Below are positions 12,557-25,200 of a DNA stretch of 64,000 bases, piece after piece. Source of the stretch: Alnus glutinosa. Taxonomy: Eukaryota; Streptophyta; Magnoliopsida; Fagales; Betulaceae. The stretch covers positions 6,079,071-6,143,070 of the forward strand of contig NC_084893.1 in assembly GCF_958979055.1 (NCBI RefSeq), in the 5' to 3' direction. Position 1 is the first letter of the stretch. Every line of letters begins with the position of its first letter. The notes beneath the pieces were generated by a model. The model did not search any database and was not told the DNA's origin. It saw nothing but the letters and a program-made list of their open reading frames with translations. The translations under genes were made by a program, and so were the position numbers.

Positions 12557-12946
12557 GAGATCTAGATCTCTTACAATTTCTTTAAAATTGTAGATTTTCA
12601 AATTATGTGAATTTAAGGCGTTTCATGCATCGAGCGACATGAAAAAATGCTATATATTAAAAATATGACATGTTAACAATAAGAATTGAGTATACTTTTA
12701 TTATGTTCTTATATTTTATGTCGTATAAAAGCTTTGAGCAAAATAACTGTCTTTCAGTTTAGTAAAAAATAAGCATCTCTTCAAAAATGAAGAAAAACAT
12801 TTTGGAATGATTTTGTTTTTGTTGCCTCAATAATATGTCATATTTTTAATATGTAGTATTTTTTACGTCATTTGATGTAAAAACCAGCTGGAATTCACAT
12901 AATTTGAAAATCTAATTTTTTTTTGAAATTGTAGAAGATCCTAATC
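12557..12946. mobile_element. Foldback MITE-like element with long inverted repeats
   Basis: The left arm (from GGAGATCTAGATCTCTTAC, through TAGATTTTCAAATTATGTGAATT, to TATTAAAAATATGACAT) is repeated in inverted orientation in the right arm ending near GAAGATCCTAATC. The arms are about 150 bp each with scattered mismatches and surround a loop of about 100 bp. It has no coding capacity. I could not see a clear target duplication, so the superfamily is undetermined. Confidence 0.65.
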
Positions 12947-13472
12947 CCCCTCGAACTATCACTCAATTGTCAATCTCTCCCCAAAATACCAATTGTTTCA
13001 ATGTCCCCCTCAAACTACCAAAACATGTCAACGTCCCCCTAAGACCAACAAAAAGACAAAAATGACCATAAATTTCTTTCAATAAGACAAAAATGTCTTT
13101 ATAAATTTGAAAAAAAAAAATTAAAGAAAAAACAAATAAAAAAAAGAACGAAAAAGAAAAAAGAAAAAAGAAACAAAACAAAACAAACAAAAAAAAAACT
13201 GAATTTTTTAAAAAAAAAATAAAAAAGAAAAATAAAAACCCGTTTTTATTTTTTATTTTATTATTAATTTTTTTGTTTTTATTTTTGTATAACTTTATGT
13301 TTTTTTTTGTTTTCTTTTTTTTTTTTTTTTAAAAAAAATGATAATTATTTTATTAAAGGTATTTTTGTTATTAAGGGGGGATATTGACATTTTTCGATAA
13401 TTTATAGAGGGAGATTGTCACAATTAGTAGTTTGCGGAACATTGATAATGCGATGGTAGTTTGAGGGGATTA
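12942..13472. mobile_element. Second foldback element abutting the first
   Basis: The left end (AATCCCCCTCGAACTATCAC followed by TCAAT) and the right end (ATTGATAATGCGATGGTAG then TTTGAGGGGATT) are inverted copies. Both arms carry the TGTCAA/CCCCC pattern common in terminal inverted repeats of plant Mutator-type MITEs. The centre is long A/T homopolymer. Boundaries are approximate and no target duplication was established. Confidence 0.5.
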
Positions 13473-13557
13473 TGTGTACTTTTCACTTTTTTATTTTTAT
13501 TTTTATTTTTTTTTGTTTTCCTTCTCTTCTAGGACAATTTTTTTTTTTTTTTTTCTT

Positions 13558-13800
13558 TTAAGGTAAGAAATAAACAAAGAACCAACAAACAAGAGCTAAG
13601 AAGATCTTTACCACTCTGGATGAGGATGGACAGGCGGAGCTACGAGAGATAAGAATGCATCCAATGTTGGGAGAAATCCTCCCATCAGTAGTGAGATTCG
13701 ATTGATCGAGAACAAAGATTACAACGAGAGAATCACCTTCCAAAACGAAATATAATGAATGCACTTGTAGGACAGTAATTTGTCCAAAACATCACAAATA
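13558..13800 (-). pseudogene. RNase H (RVT_3) fragment of a plant LINE
   Basis: A 68-codon frame contains LEGDSLVVI followed by a DxRISPxIGCILI pattern, which is the end of the plant RVT_3 RNase H-like domain attached to LINE reverse transcriptases. Only the C-terminal half of the domain is present and no reverse transcriptase lies alongside, so this is a fossil fragment. Confidence 0.5.
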
Positions 13801-14851
13801 CAAACTCTGAAAGCTCATGAGATGTCTCGCTCACATTTGCATTAAGAAAACCTCACATGCATCGTGGTTGTTAATTATATCACCATGCTTACATATCATA
13901 GTGCTTATCCATTATCAATATTGCTAATCAACATCCTACTTTTTTATACCACCTTGCCAAAATAGAAACCCCCACTTCTTGCCTTTGCACTAAAGAATCA
14001 TCAACTCCATTGCTTCACGCAAAATGCAACTTTCTTTTTTTCTGTTGCTGTAGGAATTGCATTCACCAGTCAGTTTTGGCGTCTCCATGTCGTTGCCACA
14101 ATGCTGTAACACTCAGCGTGCACCGTTATCTTTCACAAGTGTCATTTTCTGGTCCATTGCCGAACAGTTGAATTTTCATCTCTCCCAAAAAGGGACTTCA
14201 AAGCTCTTAGCAACAGAAAATATGAATTCTCCCAAATTTGTTGTTTGTTTAGAGCCCAGAAATTGAATTCAAAAGAGATTATGGTGATTCTTCATTCATT
14301 TGCAAAATGTTTAGTGCGGAATCAGATGCTTTGAGAGGAAAATGGAAAGCACCCACTGAACATAAATGTAGTACAACTACAATAACAGAGTCTAAAAGCA
14401 CCAAAGTTCAAACAAAATACTCTGCTGGACAAAAATTTGTGACAAATGGATGGCAGAAAGAGCATAAATGTTCTTAGTTCTTACCAATGTTTTAACCATT
14501 CTAGATAGCTTTCAAAAACGCACATTTGTAGGGAAAATGGCCAATCTTTAGCGAAAATGATTTATATACAAGCAACAGTGGAATTCAGTGACCATAGAGA
14601 AATAGAGCACATAAATTTTTGCCAGTTCAACTCTCGGCTGCAATTATAATTTCATTAAAAATATCAACTACCTTTTAATTTCCTTTAGACATGTCAAATG
14701 CTTCAATACCCTTTTAATTTTGAGTTCCCAGCGGAGTATAACTAAACCACAAAAGAGTCGGACTCCACCAGATTTATTGAAGACCACCTGAAGCATTGTT
14801 CTCTATTAGGTGAGATGATTGTTTTACCCATTGTTTCCTGAAACTCATGTC
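13801..14851. other. Intergenic region
   Basis: No gene seen. The right-hand part, up to 14851, should include the 3' UTR of the minus-strand plastid protein gene that follows, but no boundary is evident. Confidence 0.4.
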
Positions 14852-17800
14852 TCACTGCACAGTCATGGCAGTAGAAGGGAAGAACCTCATGAGAAAGCTT
14901 GAGAGAGACCAAATGCAGATCACCCCAAGGAATTGAAGGACATTAAGAAGAGTACTTAGAGAGCTATTTATTGCCAAGTTGTGTGAGGTCATCTCAGCTC
15001 CTCTAACTGTAAATGACAGGGCTGTCACCAGTTGTGCTGCTCTATTCAGCTGGTGCAATCTATAAACCTGTTAGGCATAAAGAACCCCTTTACTTTATGG
15101 GCTTTCAAATGTTTAATGAAGAGTATTTTAAACCAAAAAGGAAAAAAAGGTTTGAAAGCCATTTGGTCAATACTTTACAGAGGCATGATTGCCTACTTGA
15201 AAGTAGATTAGAATATTTATTAAGAAAAAAAAAAAAAAAAAAAAAAAAGCATAACTGGAACATCCCAGAGTGGATCAAAATTTATTTTTTCTCCATCCTA
15301 AATACCCAAGGAAAGATGCTAAACAAAATTCGGTCAGCAATGAGACATGATTGTCGTACCTGAAAGATAATTGGAATAACAGACCATGAAGGTGACTTCT
15401 TATATCTTGCATACTGCTCAAATGCAAATTGGACAATAATACCAACCAGGTATGGAGCGAGAGTAGCAGACGCTGCAGGACCAGTCCAAGGCCAGACCAA
15501 GCCCATTGTCACCATAGGAATTATTAAACTAAGCACCAGGGAAGCTACAGAAGAGATTCGCTGTCCTATATGAGGAGCCAGGGTTCTGTGAGTGCCTGTA
15601 GCAGAATCAGGCTCAATAGGCCTCCTTATGCGGTCTATTAAAAGAAGAAATACAGCAACTCCACTGTAGAAAAGACCTTCTGTAAAGAACAATATGAGGA
15701 AATCTGCAGATGGAGATCATAGGGAAAGTTAATGAGAATGAAACGATTTGGACCTATTTGGTTGTGTTTCAGGAGTAATGCTACACTTTACACCCACGTC
15801 ACACCGGCTGACATGACGTGTTTAAAGTGGCTTATACTTTTGTTTTTTTTAAGTAGTTGACATTGTGAGCCACTTAAAACACGTCATGTCAGCAGGTGCG
15901 ACACGAATGTAATAAATGAGTGTGAAGAGTAGCATTATTCTTTTAGAAGACAAGTTTCAAAACCTGTTTTCAGAGAACAAAAAAAGAACTTACAAATGGC
16001 TAATTCTCTAGCATTTAAGTCCCAAAAGTTAGGCGACTGCCAATCCAATCCATTTTAAACCACATCCTACATTACCTTTAGAACTTTTACAACCATTCAC
16101 ACTACCTACATTACCTTGTTGATTATTGCTCTTTCCTTCTAGAAAATCTAGTGGACCATTACCAACTTTCAGTATGTCTGAAGTTTTCCGTCTATGTTGA
16201 ATCATCTCTTTAATTAGTTTTCTCAAACAGCACCTTAAGACATTTAGCCACCATAGGACCATCACATACACCTAGTCACCTAGTCCTAAACAATTTGAAT
16301 AATCTTTGGCTGGTATCACTTCCTTCACCAATAATTGCCAAGTATCATGTGTCCCCCATTTCGAAGCGAGTAGCATCAACTTTCACCGTCTATTGCACAG
16401 TGGAATATAACTGAAGATACAGGTCATCCAAACCCCTAAAGTGTACCTTGCCTGAAATCAATTAATAAAAGATACCTAGCAAGATCTACACACATTTCTG
16501 GAAGAAAACGAAGAAGCAAAATGACCACCGCCCCCCAAGCGGTTGGGGCTTCACCCAAAAAAAAAAATAAGAGAAAAAACAGAAACTTTTCATGTCCATA
16601 CATATTGCTTTACTTGATTATTGATTTAAAGCTTGTTGACAAAAGTGAGATTCACATCAAAAATAAAAAATAAATAAATAAATAAAAAAGGGAAATCTCA
16701 AGACCAACATAAGAATGTGGGCTCACCTGTCAACAAAGAGTCCTCAAATACAGTGGAGAGTATTCTGCGCAAATAAAGTGAGGGGAAAATGAAAGAGGCT
16801 ACAAGGACAGCCGGACCAATAAACCACAGTAGGCTGTTCTGACTCTTTTGTGGGTTGGATATAGGGAGTTCGTCCTCTCTTTTATATGGAGAATTATAAA
16901 ATGAGATTAAACCTGGTTTTCCACCAGTTCCCACAAAATGGATATATGAGCTGCTTGCAGGAGAGACATCTTCAGCATTAGGACGATGATTTTCTTGCTC
17001 TGATGTATCTAGTTCGATCTCATCGTATTCTGTCTGTTCTTCAGAAATAGCACAGAGAACATTTTGACTCTTCGGGAACCTTCTAATAGAGTTCAGCTTT
17101 CCAGCTATGCACTGGCATGACTTGACTACAATACAGTTTTAGAGCAGAATTATTACTACTGTGGCACATTTCACAGAATCAATTAAAAAAAAAAAAAAAA
17201 ACTTGGGCAATTATACTGAACCAGTGACTTAATTTATACTAGACAGGTGAAAAAAGGTCCGGCAGCTATAGTCAAATGGAGTCCATGAACTCCCGTGTTA
17301 CTGTAATTTGTATTAGAGTTGCTCTCAGAACTTCAGGGATAAATAAGGATTTGTGCTACCTAGTTTGCAGCATAATGAAAATTGTAGAACTTAGAGAATT
17401 ATCTAACAAATATGGAAGTTACCTTTAGCATATTTTAGCAGCTGAAAATCATGTTTTTGAATTTCATGAAATCCTCGCGATAAGCTCAACTGAACATCAA
17501 AATGAAGAAGTTATATAGAAGATCAATGTGTACAGGAGGCACTCTGACATTCATAGACTATATTAGAATCAAAAAGCAAGTCAAACAACAAATATTACTC
17601 AATAAAGAAGAAAACTTTTCTAACTAGCAATACCACTGAGCGGGACGCAACACAATTTCTAGTATGGCACTGTTAACCCTACATTACCTTAAACTAGTGA
17701 CATGTAATGGAAAAAATCGATTTAATAAACTTTCAAACTATCAATCCATGTTTAATGTAATACAAACAATGTTGGGCTATAGAATTAACAAAAGAGAGAT

Positions 17801-18407
17801 GGCTCCTGACAGAATCTTTGTCAAATATTGGGTCAGCAACACAATCCTCTCTTTTAAATGTAAGTTTGAATGCTAAAATCATATCAAATTATCACCATTT
17901 TCCCAGTAGCCACCCAAAATGACTTGTGAAAGAGAGAGGGGGGGGCGGGACTTGTAAGAATTCCCCAGTAATTGGTATAAGGTTCGGTACAGTTTTGAAC
18001 AGAAATCAAGAAAACAGATTACGCATTACAACAGAGTCATAGTAACAATTCATTCTCTCTTACATGTAAAATATACCCAGCAGGCCAAATGGCAAATGTT
18101 ACTTGACCAAAGCAACCTCAAAAGATACTTTCTTTTCTAACATTTCTAAAATCAATACGCAGAAAGGAAACACTAAGAATCAAATTCACCAACCAAAGTA
18201 AAACCTTTCAGCTATTGAAAAACCCTAAACCCTACTAACAGGTACCCATAACAAGACCATTCATTTTCTTGGAAAAAAATAAGAGTACAAATTTTCAGAG
18301 TAGCCAAACATGACTAAAATCATTACCCGGGAACTTCTCCTAGACTGGAAAGGAGTAGAAACAGAAGCAACCAAGCAAGAAAACGAAGAGCCAATTTTCA
18401 GATTCAT
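14852..18407 (-). CDS. Plastid-targeted multi-pass membrane protein, At5g63040-like
   Basis: Five exons join in frame to 368 aa: 18327-18407, 17423-17489, 16727-17125, 15360-15703 and 14852-15067, all with GT-AG borders. The first 27 residues (MNLKIGSSFSCLVASVST then Arg/Ser-rich) look like a chloroplast transit peptide. An acidic linker (EYDEIELDTSEQEN) follows, then four to five hydrophobic helices: FIGPAVLVASFIFPSLYL, FLILFFTEGLFYSGVAVFLL, a SLVLSLIIPMV segment, and a C-terminal NVLQFLGVICIWSLSSFL segment. I recall this as a conserved uncharacterised chloroplast protein (Arabidopsis At5g63040, about the same length); no reaction is known to me. Intron 3 (15704-16726) hosts a MITE. Its neighbour to the right is the EMB2759-like gene in the same orientation, as I recall in Arabidopsis. 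The exon chain is firm; the identity is from memory. Confidence 0.78.
15773..15940. mobile_element. MITE in intron 3 of the plastid membrane protein gene
   Basis: A 168-bp foldback. The left arm GAGTAATGCTACACTTTAC through TGACATGACGTG and a GTGGCTTA stretch is inverted in the right arm AGCCAC through CACGTCATGTCA and GTGTGAAGAGTAGCATTATTC. The GAGTAATGCTA terminus is the same as in the element at 43369-43533, so the two may belong to one family. No clear target duplication is visible here. Confidence 0.65.
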
Positions 18408-18944
18408 ATCTGAAAGCAATAAGAACCAGAACAGAGTCTATCACAGACTAAACCTCTCCATGTAGATGAGTTTTTAACGCGAGCCCATTTAAATTGGAGG
18501 ATATTTACGAATACCCATATGGAAATTTTCTCGAGAAAAAAAAAAAAGAAAAAAAAAAAAAGGAAAATGAAAAATTCGGAGATTCTGAGACGTGGGTTTT
18601 GAGGGAGAGAGAGAGAGAGCAGCTTGTTTTGTTTCTTTCTATCGTGGGTTCAAGCGGGTTAAGGTTTTGTACAAGTCTCATTTCTGCGTCTTGTATGTCG
18701 TCTTGGCCTCCCACTTTACATTTTTTTGTTTTCATTTTTATTTTGTCTTTTCTTTCTTATTCTTTTTCTTTTTTCCTTTTTCTTTGTTTTATTATTTTAA
18801 TTTTACTTGGGACTAAGAGTTTCCTCGCTAGTTACAATATCATAAATGATTGGAAAATTTTCTTTCATCCAAACAGTATTTATGAATTGAGTGACCGCTT
18901 CTTTAGCAATTCGACGTACAACTGAATTAGCATCCTGCTTCACA
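18408..18944. other. 5' flank of the plastid protein gene and intergenic DNA
   Basis: The first part (about 18408-18480) is the probable 5' UTR of the minus-strand gene ending at 18407. The rest is A-, GA- and T-rich low-complexity DNA without a recognisable gene. Confidence 0.4.
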
Positions 18945-19230
18945 TTAACCACTCGAGACGCTCAAAAAAAACTTCAAAATATTTCTTATGCCGTTCACAA
19001 AATGACCATATCTGCTTGCATTTGAGGAACCCTCATTAATCTCATTCACAACTTGCTGAAAATCGCCTTGGAGAATTATATCAAAAACACCCACATCCTT
19101 ACACAGATTTGCAACAACCATACCAGCCCAAACTTTCGTCACTATAGGATCAGCAATGCTGCTTTGAGTAGTACTACAAGCCGCCACTACATGTCCCCCA
19201 AAATCTCAAATAACAGCCTGTTGGGGGCTT
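18945..19230 (-). pseudogene. RNase H (RVT_3) fragment, interrupted by a retroposon
   Basis: An 80-codon frame reads VVAACSTTQSS, then an alpha-helical stretch, then DIILQGDFQQVVNEI, the central part of the plant RVT_3 RNase H fold (the usual motif is LEGDSxxVV). Upstream on the minus strand the similarity continues with stops and a frameshift up to 19230, where the retroposon at 19248-20324 was inserted. It is a degraded copy. Confidence 0.55.
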
Positions 19231-19247
19231 CTATTGAACAATCAACC

Positions 19248-20324
19248 CTTTTTTCTTTTTTTTCTTTTTATTTTTTTTTTTTAAAAAAAAAAAAAGAACC
19301 AGAACTTCCATCGATAACAAGCCCAAAAGCAAATACAACAGCCCGAAAGCTACAAATACACGCCCGTAGGCCCAAGGTAGTGAGTAGAGATACAAAATCC
19401 CTAACCACTAAGTTAGGAACAAATCTAGCTTAAAATAGTTACTTAAGCAACAAACTAAAATTACATGAACAAACAATTGAGTCTTCTCTTTACACTGAAG
19501 TACAACCCAACTAAAATGAGAGGGTCTGGTCTAGCTTACAAGCCACCTAAAATGCCCAAGTAATTTGCAGCCCATTACAAAGGTAAACTGTGAACAGAGA
19601 CAGGAATGTACAAATACACAAACACATCTACCAGAAAAGTTAACCCAAGTCGGTAGTAGGGGCACTGTCATCGCCATTCGCCAGAGTTAGGCACGTGTAT
19701 GACAAGCGCCGTCCCCGGAGCTACCAAACAACAGATCGGTCTCCCTGTCTCTGGGCACCACCTTTGCATGGTGAAAAAAGACGGAGCGTGACCATCACGC
19801 GCCAGTCATCGATAACCCACACGGCCGATGCAAACGACGGCAGGACCAGAAGACGACAGTGGACCCATCTAAGTGGCGCGTGTCTCTCAAAAGTCGATGG
19901 AAAAACACAGATCTGGCATCAAAAAATAGAGGAAAAGATGAAGTTCGGCCAAAACACTCCACTGGTGACATGAACGATAACAACGACTCCCCATTGAACA
20001 TCTCAAAATGAACCTCTTGTTAGAGAACGAGAAGAAGAAAAAACCAACACAAAAGCTCCAAAGCCCTATAAAGACTCGAAAAAAGGACAGTCACCATCGG
20101 ATCAATAGGGGGGAAACAAAAACTCCACAGTCCTAATGGCTGTGAGAAATCTACATCTACTGGTATACACCATAGAGGAGCAAAAAACACTGCATAGCCC
20201 TAGAAGGACTAGGAGGCACCACCACCGGGAGAGGCTCCCCGGCGAAAATCAACCCCTGAAAAAGACTCTCTCTCTCTAAAAAATGAGAGCTTCTCTCTCC
20301 TAAGTTTCGCTCTAAAAAAGTGCA
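19248..20324 (-). mobile_element. LINE-like retroposon with poly(A) tail and 17-bp TSD
   Basis: The insert is bounded by CTATTGAACAATCAACC (19231-19247) and CTATTGAGCAATCAACC (20325-20341), a 17-bp target duplication with one mismatch. The T-rich left end (19248-19275) is the poly(A) tail of a minus-strand element. Its 5' end is on the right and is C/T-rich in the + orientation (TCTCTCTCTC.AAA.AATGAGAGC), as in plant LINE leaders. At 1077 bp it lacks a recognisable reverse transcriptase, so it is a deleted LINE or a non-autonomous retroposon. Confidence 0.7.
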
Positions 20325-20850
20325 CTATTGAGCAATCAACCTATTCATTCTGATATAGACACGTGGCTGAAAAAAATAATAATAAATAACAGAGAAGAAA
20401 AATATAAAGAGAAAAACGAATCCTCTTCTCTTCCGACGCTTTATTCACATAAAAAGGCACAACTTTTGGAACATATTTATTGATCATAAACCCTTCATCA
20501 TTTTCAGATATATTACTCGTAAATAACTTCATCTTGTCAGATATGAAACAATGGATAATGAAGCAAAAAGGGGCAGCTAATAGGCAATTAGGTGTATGGA
20601 ACTTCTTGGCCACCAAAACACCACTAAAAAGCAAGCCATATCCGCTCTGTCCATGCCTTCAAAGTATCACTACTTTTTTAAATTGTGTTACATATACTTT
20701 TAAGTGTTCACCCTTTGACGTTACAGTAAAAATTATTATTAGATAAAATAACAAATGAAAATATAATCACATCTAATGGTGATTGGAGTGTTACACACTC
20801 AAGTATCAAATGCTCACTCCGTGACATAGCAGTAAAAATCACCATTAGAT

Positions 20851-21678
20851 AGGGGTGTGCACAAGGCGGGATGAATTTTTGCCCTTTTTGCCCCCGCCCT
20901 GTACCCCTGCAGGTCCCTAAAATCGCACCCGCGAATCGCACAAAAAATAGAGAATCCGTGAAGTGCGGGGTGATGCTGAGTGAGGGTTGCGGGTTGTGCG
21001 GGGCGGGGCGGATTCAATACCTAGATTTAGAAACATGCCAAATTTTCTCAGGAACCAAACAAAGCATAGAGAAATCACAAACTAATCAACGATTTTCGCA
21101 GCAATCAAACACAATACAGAAAAGAGGCAAAAAGAAAAGCCGAAAAGAGAAATAATTCTTACAGCAGAGTAGAAGAGCAGCTCAAGACAAAATCATCAGA
21201 GATGGCTTCTTCCATGTTGTGAACCTCTACCACCACCAAATCCAGACGATTTTTGCCCTCTTTTGTTAAAGGACTCACAGTCGTCCCGGCTGAAGAAGAA
21301 TAAGGGAAAACAGAAGAGCTCCATAGCTAGGAGTAACTGGGTAAGAAAAACCAGTTGGACGACAAGGGAGAAAACTCTAGAACAATGAAGAGAAGAGGAA
21401 GAGGACATGCAGGCTGCGGCACTAGGAAGAAAAGAAATGCAAAAATAAAGAGGAGGTGCGGCATTCTAGGGTTAAGTGGGGTAGGGTTTTTTTTTTTTTT
21501 TTTCCTTTATGCAGGGCAGGTCGGGTTCCCAATTTTTTTAAAAACCAGAACCCGCAACCCACCCCATGCGGTTCTCTCAGTTTTGGACCTATAACTGCAC
21601 AAAAAACCAGAAATCTGGTGTTTCACAAGGTGGGAGCTTCGAATCAGGTTGGGTAGTTGCGGTTTTGCACGGCCTTAA
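20851..21678. mobile_element. Second hAT-like GC-rich non-autonomous element
   Basis: An 828-bp element flanked by a perfect 8-bp duplication CATTAGAT (20843-20850 and 21679-21686). The left end AGGGGTGTGCAC and the right end TGCACGGCCTTAA form an imperfect inverted repeat of the same TAGGGGTGTGCA class as the element at 1887-3088. The left subterminal zone again carries GCGGGGCGGGGCGG-type repeats. No transposase is encoded. Confidence 0.7.
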
Positions 21679-21779
21679 CATTAGATGAAATAAGAAATGA
21701 AAGTACAATCAGCATCACATTATGATTTCCACTGCCAAGGAGTATGTGTAGCATTTTTCCTATTTTCACACACACACAC

Positions 21780-21825
<46 letters not shown>

Positions 21826-22237
21826 GGATGGAGAAGTTTTGATCAAGCATATGACTAAGTGAAGAATGATTCCCAATTCCCAAATACAGCAGAAAAGGGA
21901 AAGAACAAAAATGAAACACCCAAAACCCATTAAGGAATCAGTACTGGGATTTGAAATTTCCATCTACCTCAAGAAAATAAGCATTAACTGAATACCAAAA
22001 AAAAAAAAAAAAAATTAATAGGGACCTCATCCAAGAATAAGAGCACGGCCTTATCAGAGTTACAGAAATCGATCAACCTGTTCTGATCCTCAACTTGCAT
22101 GAGACAACCCAGTCTAAAATGGTGTTGGCCAGATCTGTCTCAAAAATCTCAACGTTTTAGGACATCATCAGAGGCAACTCTGATTTGAGCCCTTTCCCCT
22201 CGCTGAAAAACTTTTCTCAAAAGTACAATTCCAATAC
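21679..22237. other. Intergenic region with CA/GA microsatellite
   Basis: Contains (CA)n at 21767-21780 directly joined to (GA)20 at 21783-21822, and a poly(A) run near 21998-22014. The last about 100-200 bases should be the 3' UTR of the EMB2759-like gene on the minus strand. Confidence 0.5.
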
Positions 22238-25200
22238 TTAAAGGAGATTAGCCCTCTTTAGGAACCTGATTGTCCGGCAGTAATATGGCCATATTGATTC
22301 CACATAATCAAGATACCACTCCACTATCCGCTCTTGCAATTCTTTCATCCTTCTTCTTGATAGTTCTTTGTAGTCTAAGTTCTTTACGTTCACAACTGGT
22401 TGCCAGACACGAGCTAGTACATCTTCTTTAAGCTTCCCACATGCAACATAGCTATAGGCGACCATGCAGTAAGTGGGCAAATTCTTGATTACTTTAACAG
22501 TCATCTTGAAGCTGAAGACATAGAGCGCAAACACCCACCGAAGCATCTTGATGTAGAGAGCTATAATAAGGGGCCCAAAAATCCACAACGGAGTCAACTC
22601 TTTTGAAACTTCCACCCCATAAATCACATTAACTGCCAGGTACAAAGGGATGCTGCAGATCAAGCAGAGCATATTAGAAGCAACAAAGATGTATGTAACG
22701 TTATTGCATTGTCATCCATGTAACTTGTCAAAATAATATGACACATTAAAAGCACATCAAGAGTTGCCCCAAGTTAGATAATGCCAAAAGACTAAACTAT
22801 GATACTACAAGCTTAAGTTTATGATCAAGATACCATTAGTAATGAAACTTAAGAATTTTAGATTTTAATAACAATGAATTCAACACAAGTAGCGTACTGT
22901 ATGAGTGTATGGGTAACGACAAAATCGAAAATGGTGGAAAATCTTTGGAGAACTGACAAATTTGACAGCTAAACACATGCCCATGCCCAACACCCATACA
23001 CGAATCCAAGTAAGACAGAATTATATCATGGATAACAGAAATCCTCACAAGTCATGCAGACCAATAGAAGAGAGAGAGAGAGAGAGGCAGACAAAAACCA
23101 CTGAACTTACAATATCAGTAAGGGTATCTTTACTGTTGCATCCAGACCCAGAAAGTAGCACCAAGCCGCCTTTAGAATCTCACCTCTTTCCTTTTTTTGA
23201 GTACCATGTTGAGTTTCTGACATCTCCCTTAAAGGTGGTTCTCCTGCCAAAACTCCATCCTCTACTTGATTTGGTGATTGTGTGCGCAACATGGTCAGCC
23301 ATTTCTTGAATAATTTATGAATAGCAGGGGAGGATACAATGCTCTCATTTGCTTCGGAGGTATAAGAAAGTGGGATGTCATTTGCCTTTGGTGATTCCAC
23401 TACGGTATCCTCACTCTCTTTTAGTTTAACAGAATTCTTTGGAACCTTTGATCCACTTGCTCTGCCTGCAGATTCATCATTTTGGGCACTGCCTTTGAAA
23501 GCTGAAATTCTCAAAGGTTTAGGCTTTCCACGATGGCAAAGTGCCCCTACACTGTGGAAACAAGTTTTCTGAATTTATATAACAAAGATAAATGAAAAAT
23601 GTATGTGTGGGTGTGATCACACCTGCATATATGTGTGAAAGAATTCCAAGGATGCAAGCAAGTAGCAGTGACAAAGTTTAACTGCTAGAAAACCACAGAA
23701 ATAAAAAATAAAATAATAATAATAATAATAATAATAAAATTAAAAAATTAAAAAATTAAAAATTAAAAATTAAATTTTTTTTTAAAAAAAAAAAAACAGA
23801 AAAAAATACATTACAATAATTCAAAAAGCATCTGGATGTCCAGTGAAAATTAAAAGGAGACTTCTTTCACCCTCCGCATTTTTGAATTTCAAGATTATCT
23901 ATCCTCGAAATAGAATTGTATTGTAAAACCTATGCACGCTAGAAGACTTAGCAATACTAATATAATGCAAAAATGCAAATTTTCTTGATATCCTAAAACA
24001 AACATAGATGATAAATTGGAAACAATTCTCATGCATGATGCCACAAATAACTTAACAGATCGAACTTAAATATTAAGGAAAAACACAGTGGGATTATTCA
24101 AATTACATGGACTATCCAAAAATCACTTAAAAGAAGTTAAATCTAATGATGAGAGAGAGAAATGGTTAACAAACCAACCACCCACCAAGCATCTGTATAT
24201 AAAAAAATTTCAACAGATCCTTTTTCTTCGAAAAGCCAAACAGACATCACTCAAAACATGGAGAGTGCACAAGAATCTCTTATCCATATGTACAACCAGA
24301 TCATGGAAGAACTGACTATCTGCATCCTGGACAAGACACAAGATGCAAGAAAAGTGAGGACTCGTGACTCATTTCAATTACAACCGTACCAAAAAGCCTG
24401 TTTATTTTCTTGGATATCAGTTCACAGTAGCTTTAAGTCTAATGATACTTAATTCTTTACAACCATGTCAGAGATCTCCTCCAAAAAATTACTCTTTTAC
24501 AAATCCTTTTAATGATTATCTCTCTTATTACTTACAGTTTCATCAGAAAGACTTTTTATTTATATAAATCAGAATATATAAAAAAAAAAAAAATTAAAAA
24601 AAATTAAAAAAAAAAATTAAAAAAAAAAAAAAAAAAAGATGTCCAGTATTCAGTCATGTTGATAGAAATTAAGACTATATCATCAAAAATGAATTTGTAA
24701 TTTTCATGTGTTACCGTCTCTTAACCAATCAGAGGTGTGTTACTGTCTCTTAATCAATCAAAGGTAGCATGGAAGATCCATGCAATTATAAACAAGATTA
24801 GTAATTATTATCTAGTACCTAATTTTTCCTTTTTATGTGGGCTTCCAATCTTCTAATATTTTTAGACAAGTGGTGTAACGACCCTGAAAAAAGCGCTAGC
24901 CATATCTGCGCTATTACCCCAAAAAGACTAGTCAATTTGAAACTTTCCTAAAATCCTTTATAAAGCCCAGTTTCACCTACTAACTAGGCAATGTGGAACT
25001 TTGTACCCATGAGCACCTTTATAAACCACTCACTTTATATGAGCTAATCATCTCTTCCCAATATGGGACCGGAGTGTTACAAACTCCCCCCCTTAAACCC
25101 TTGACGTCCTCGTCAGGGTCACGCCATGTAATGCTCCAGTACCACATGACCAGACGTTATTAGGTAGCTTTGATACCATTTCTAACGACCCTGGGAAAGG

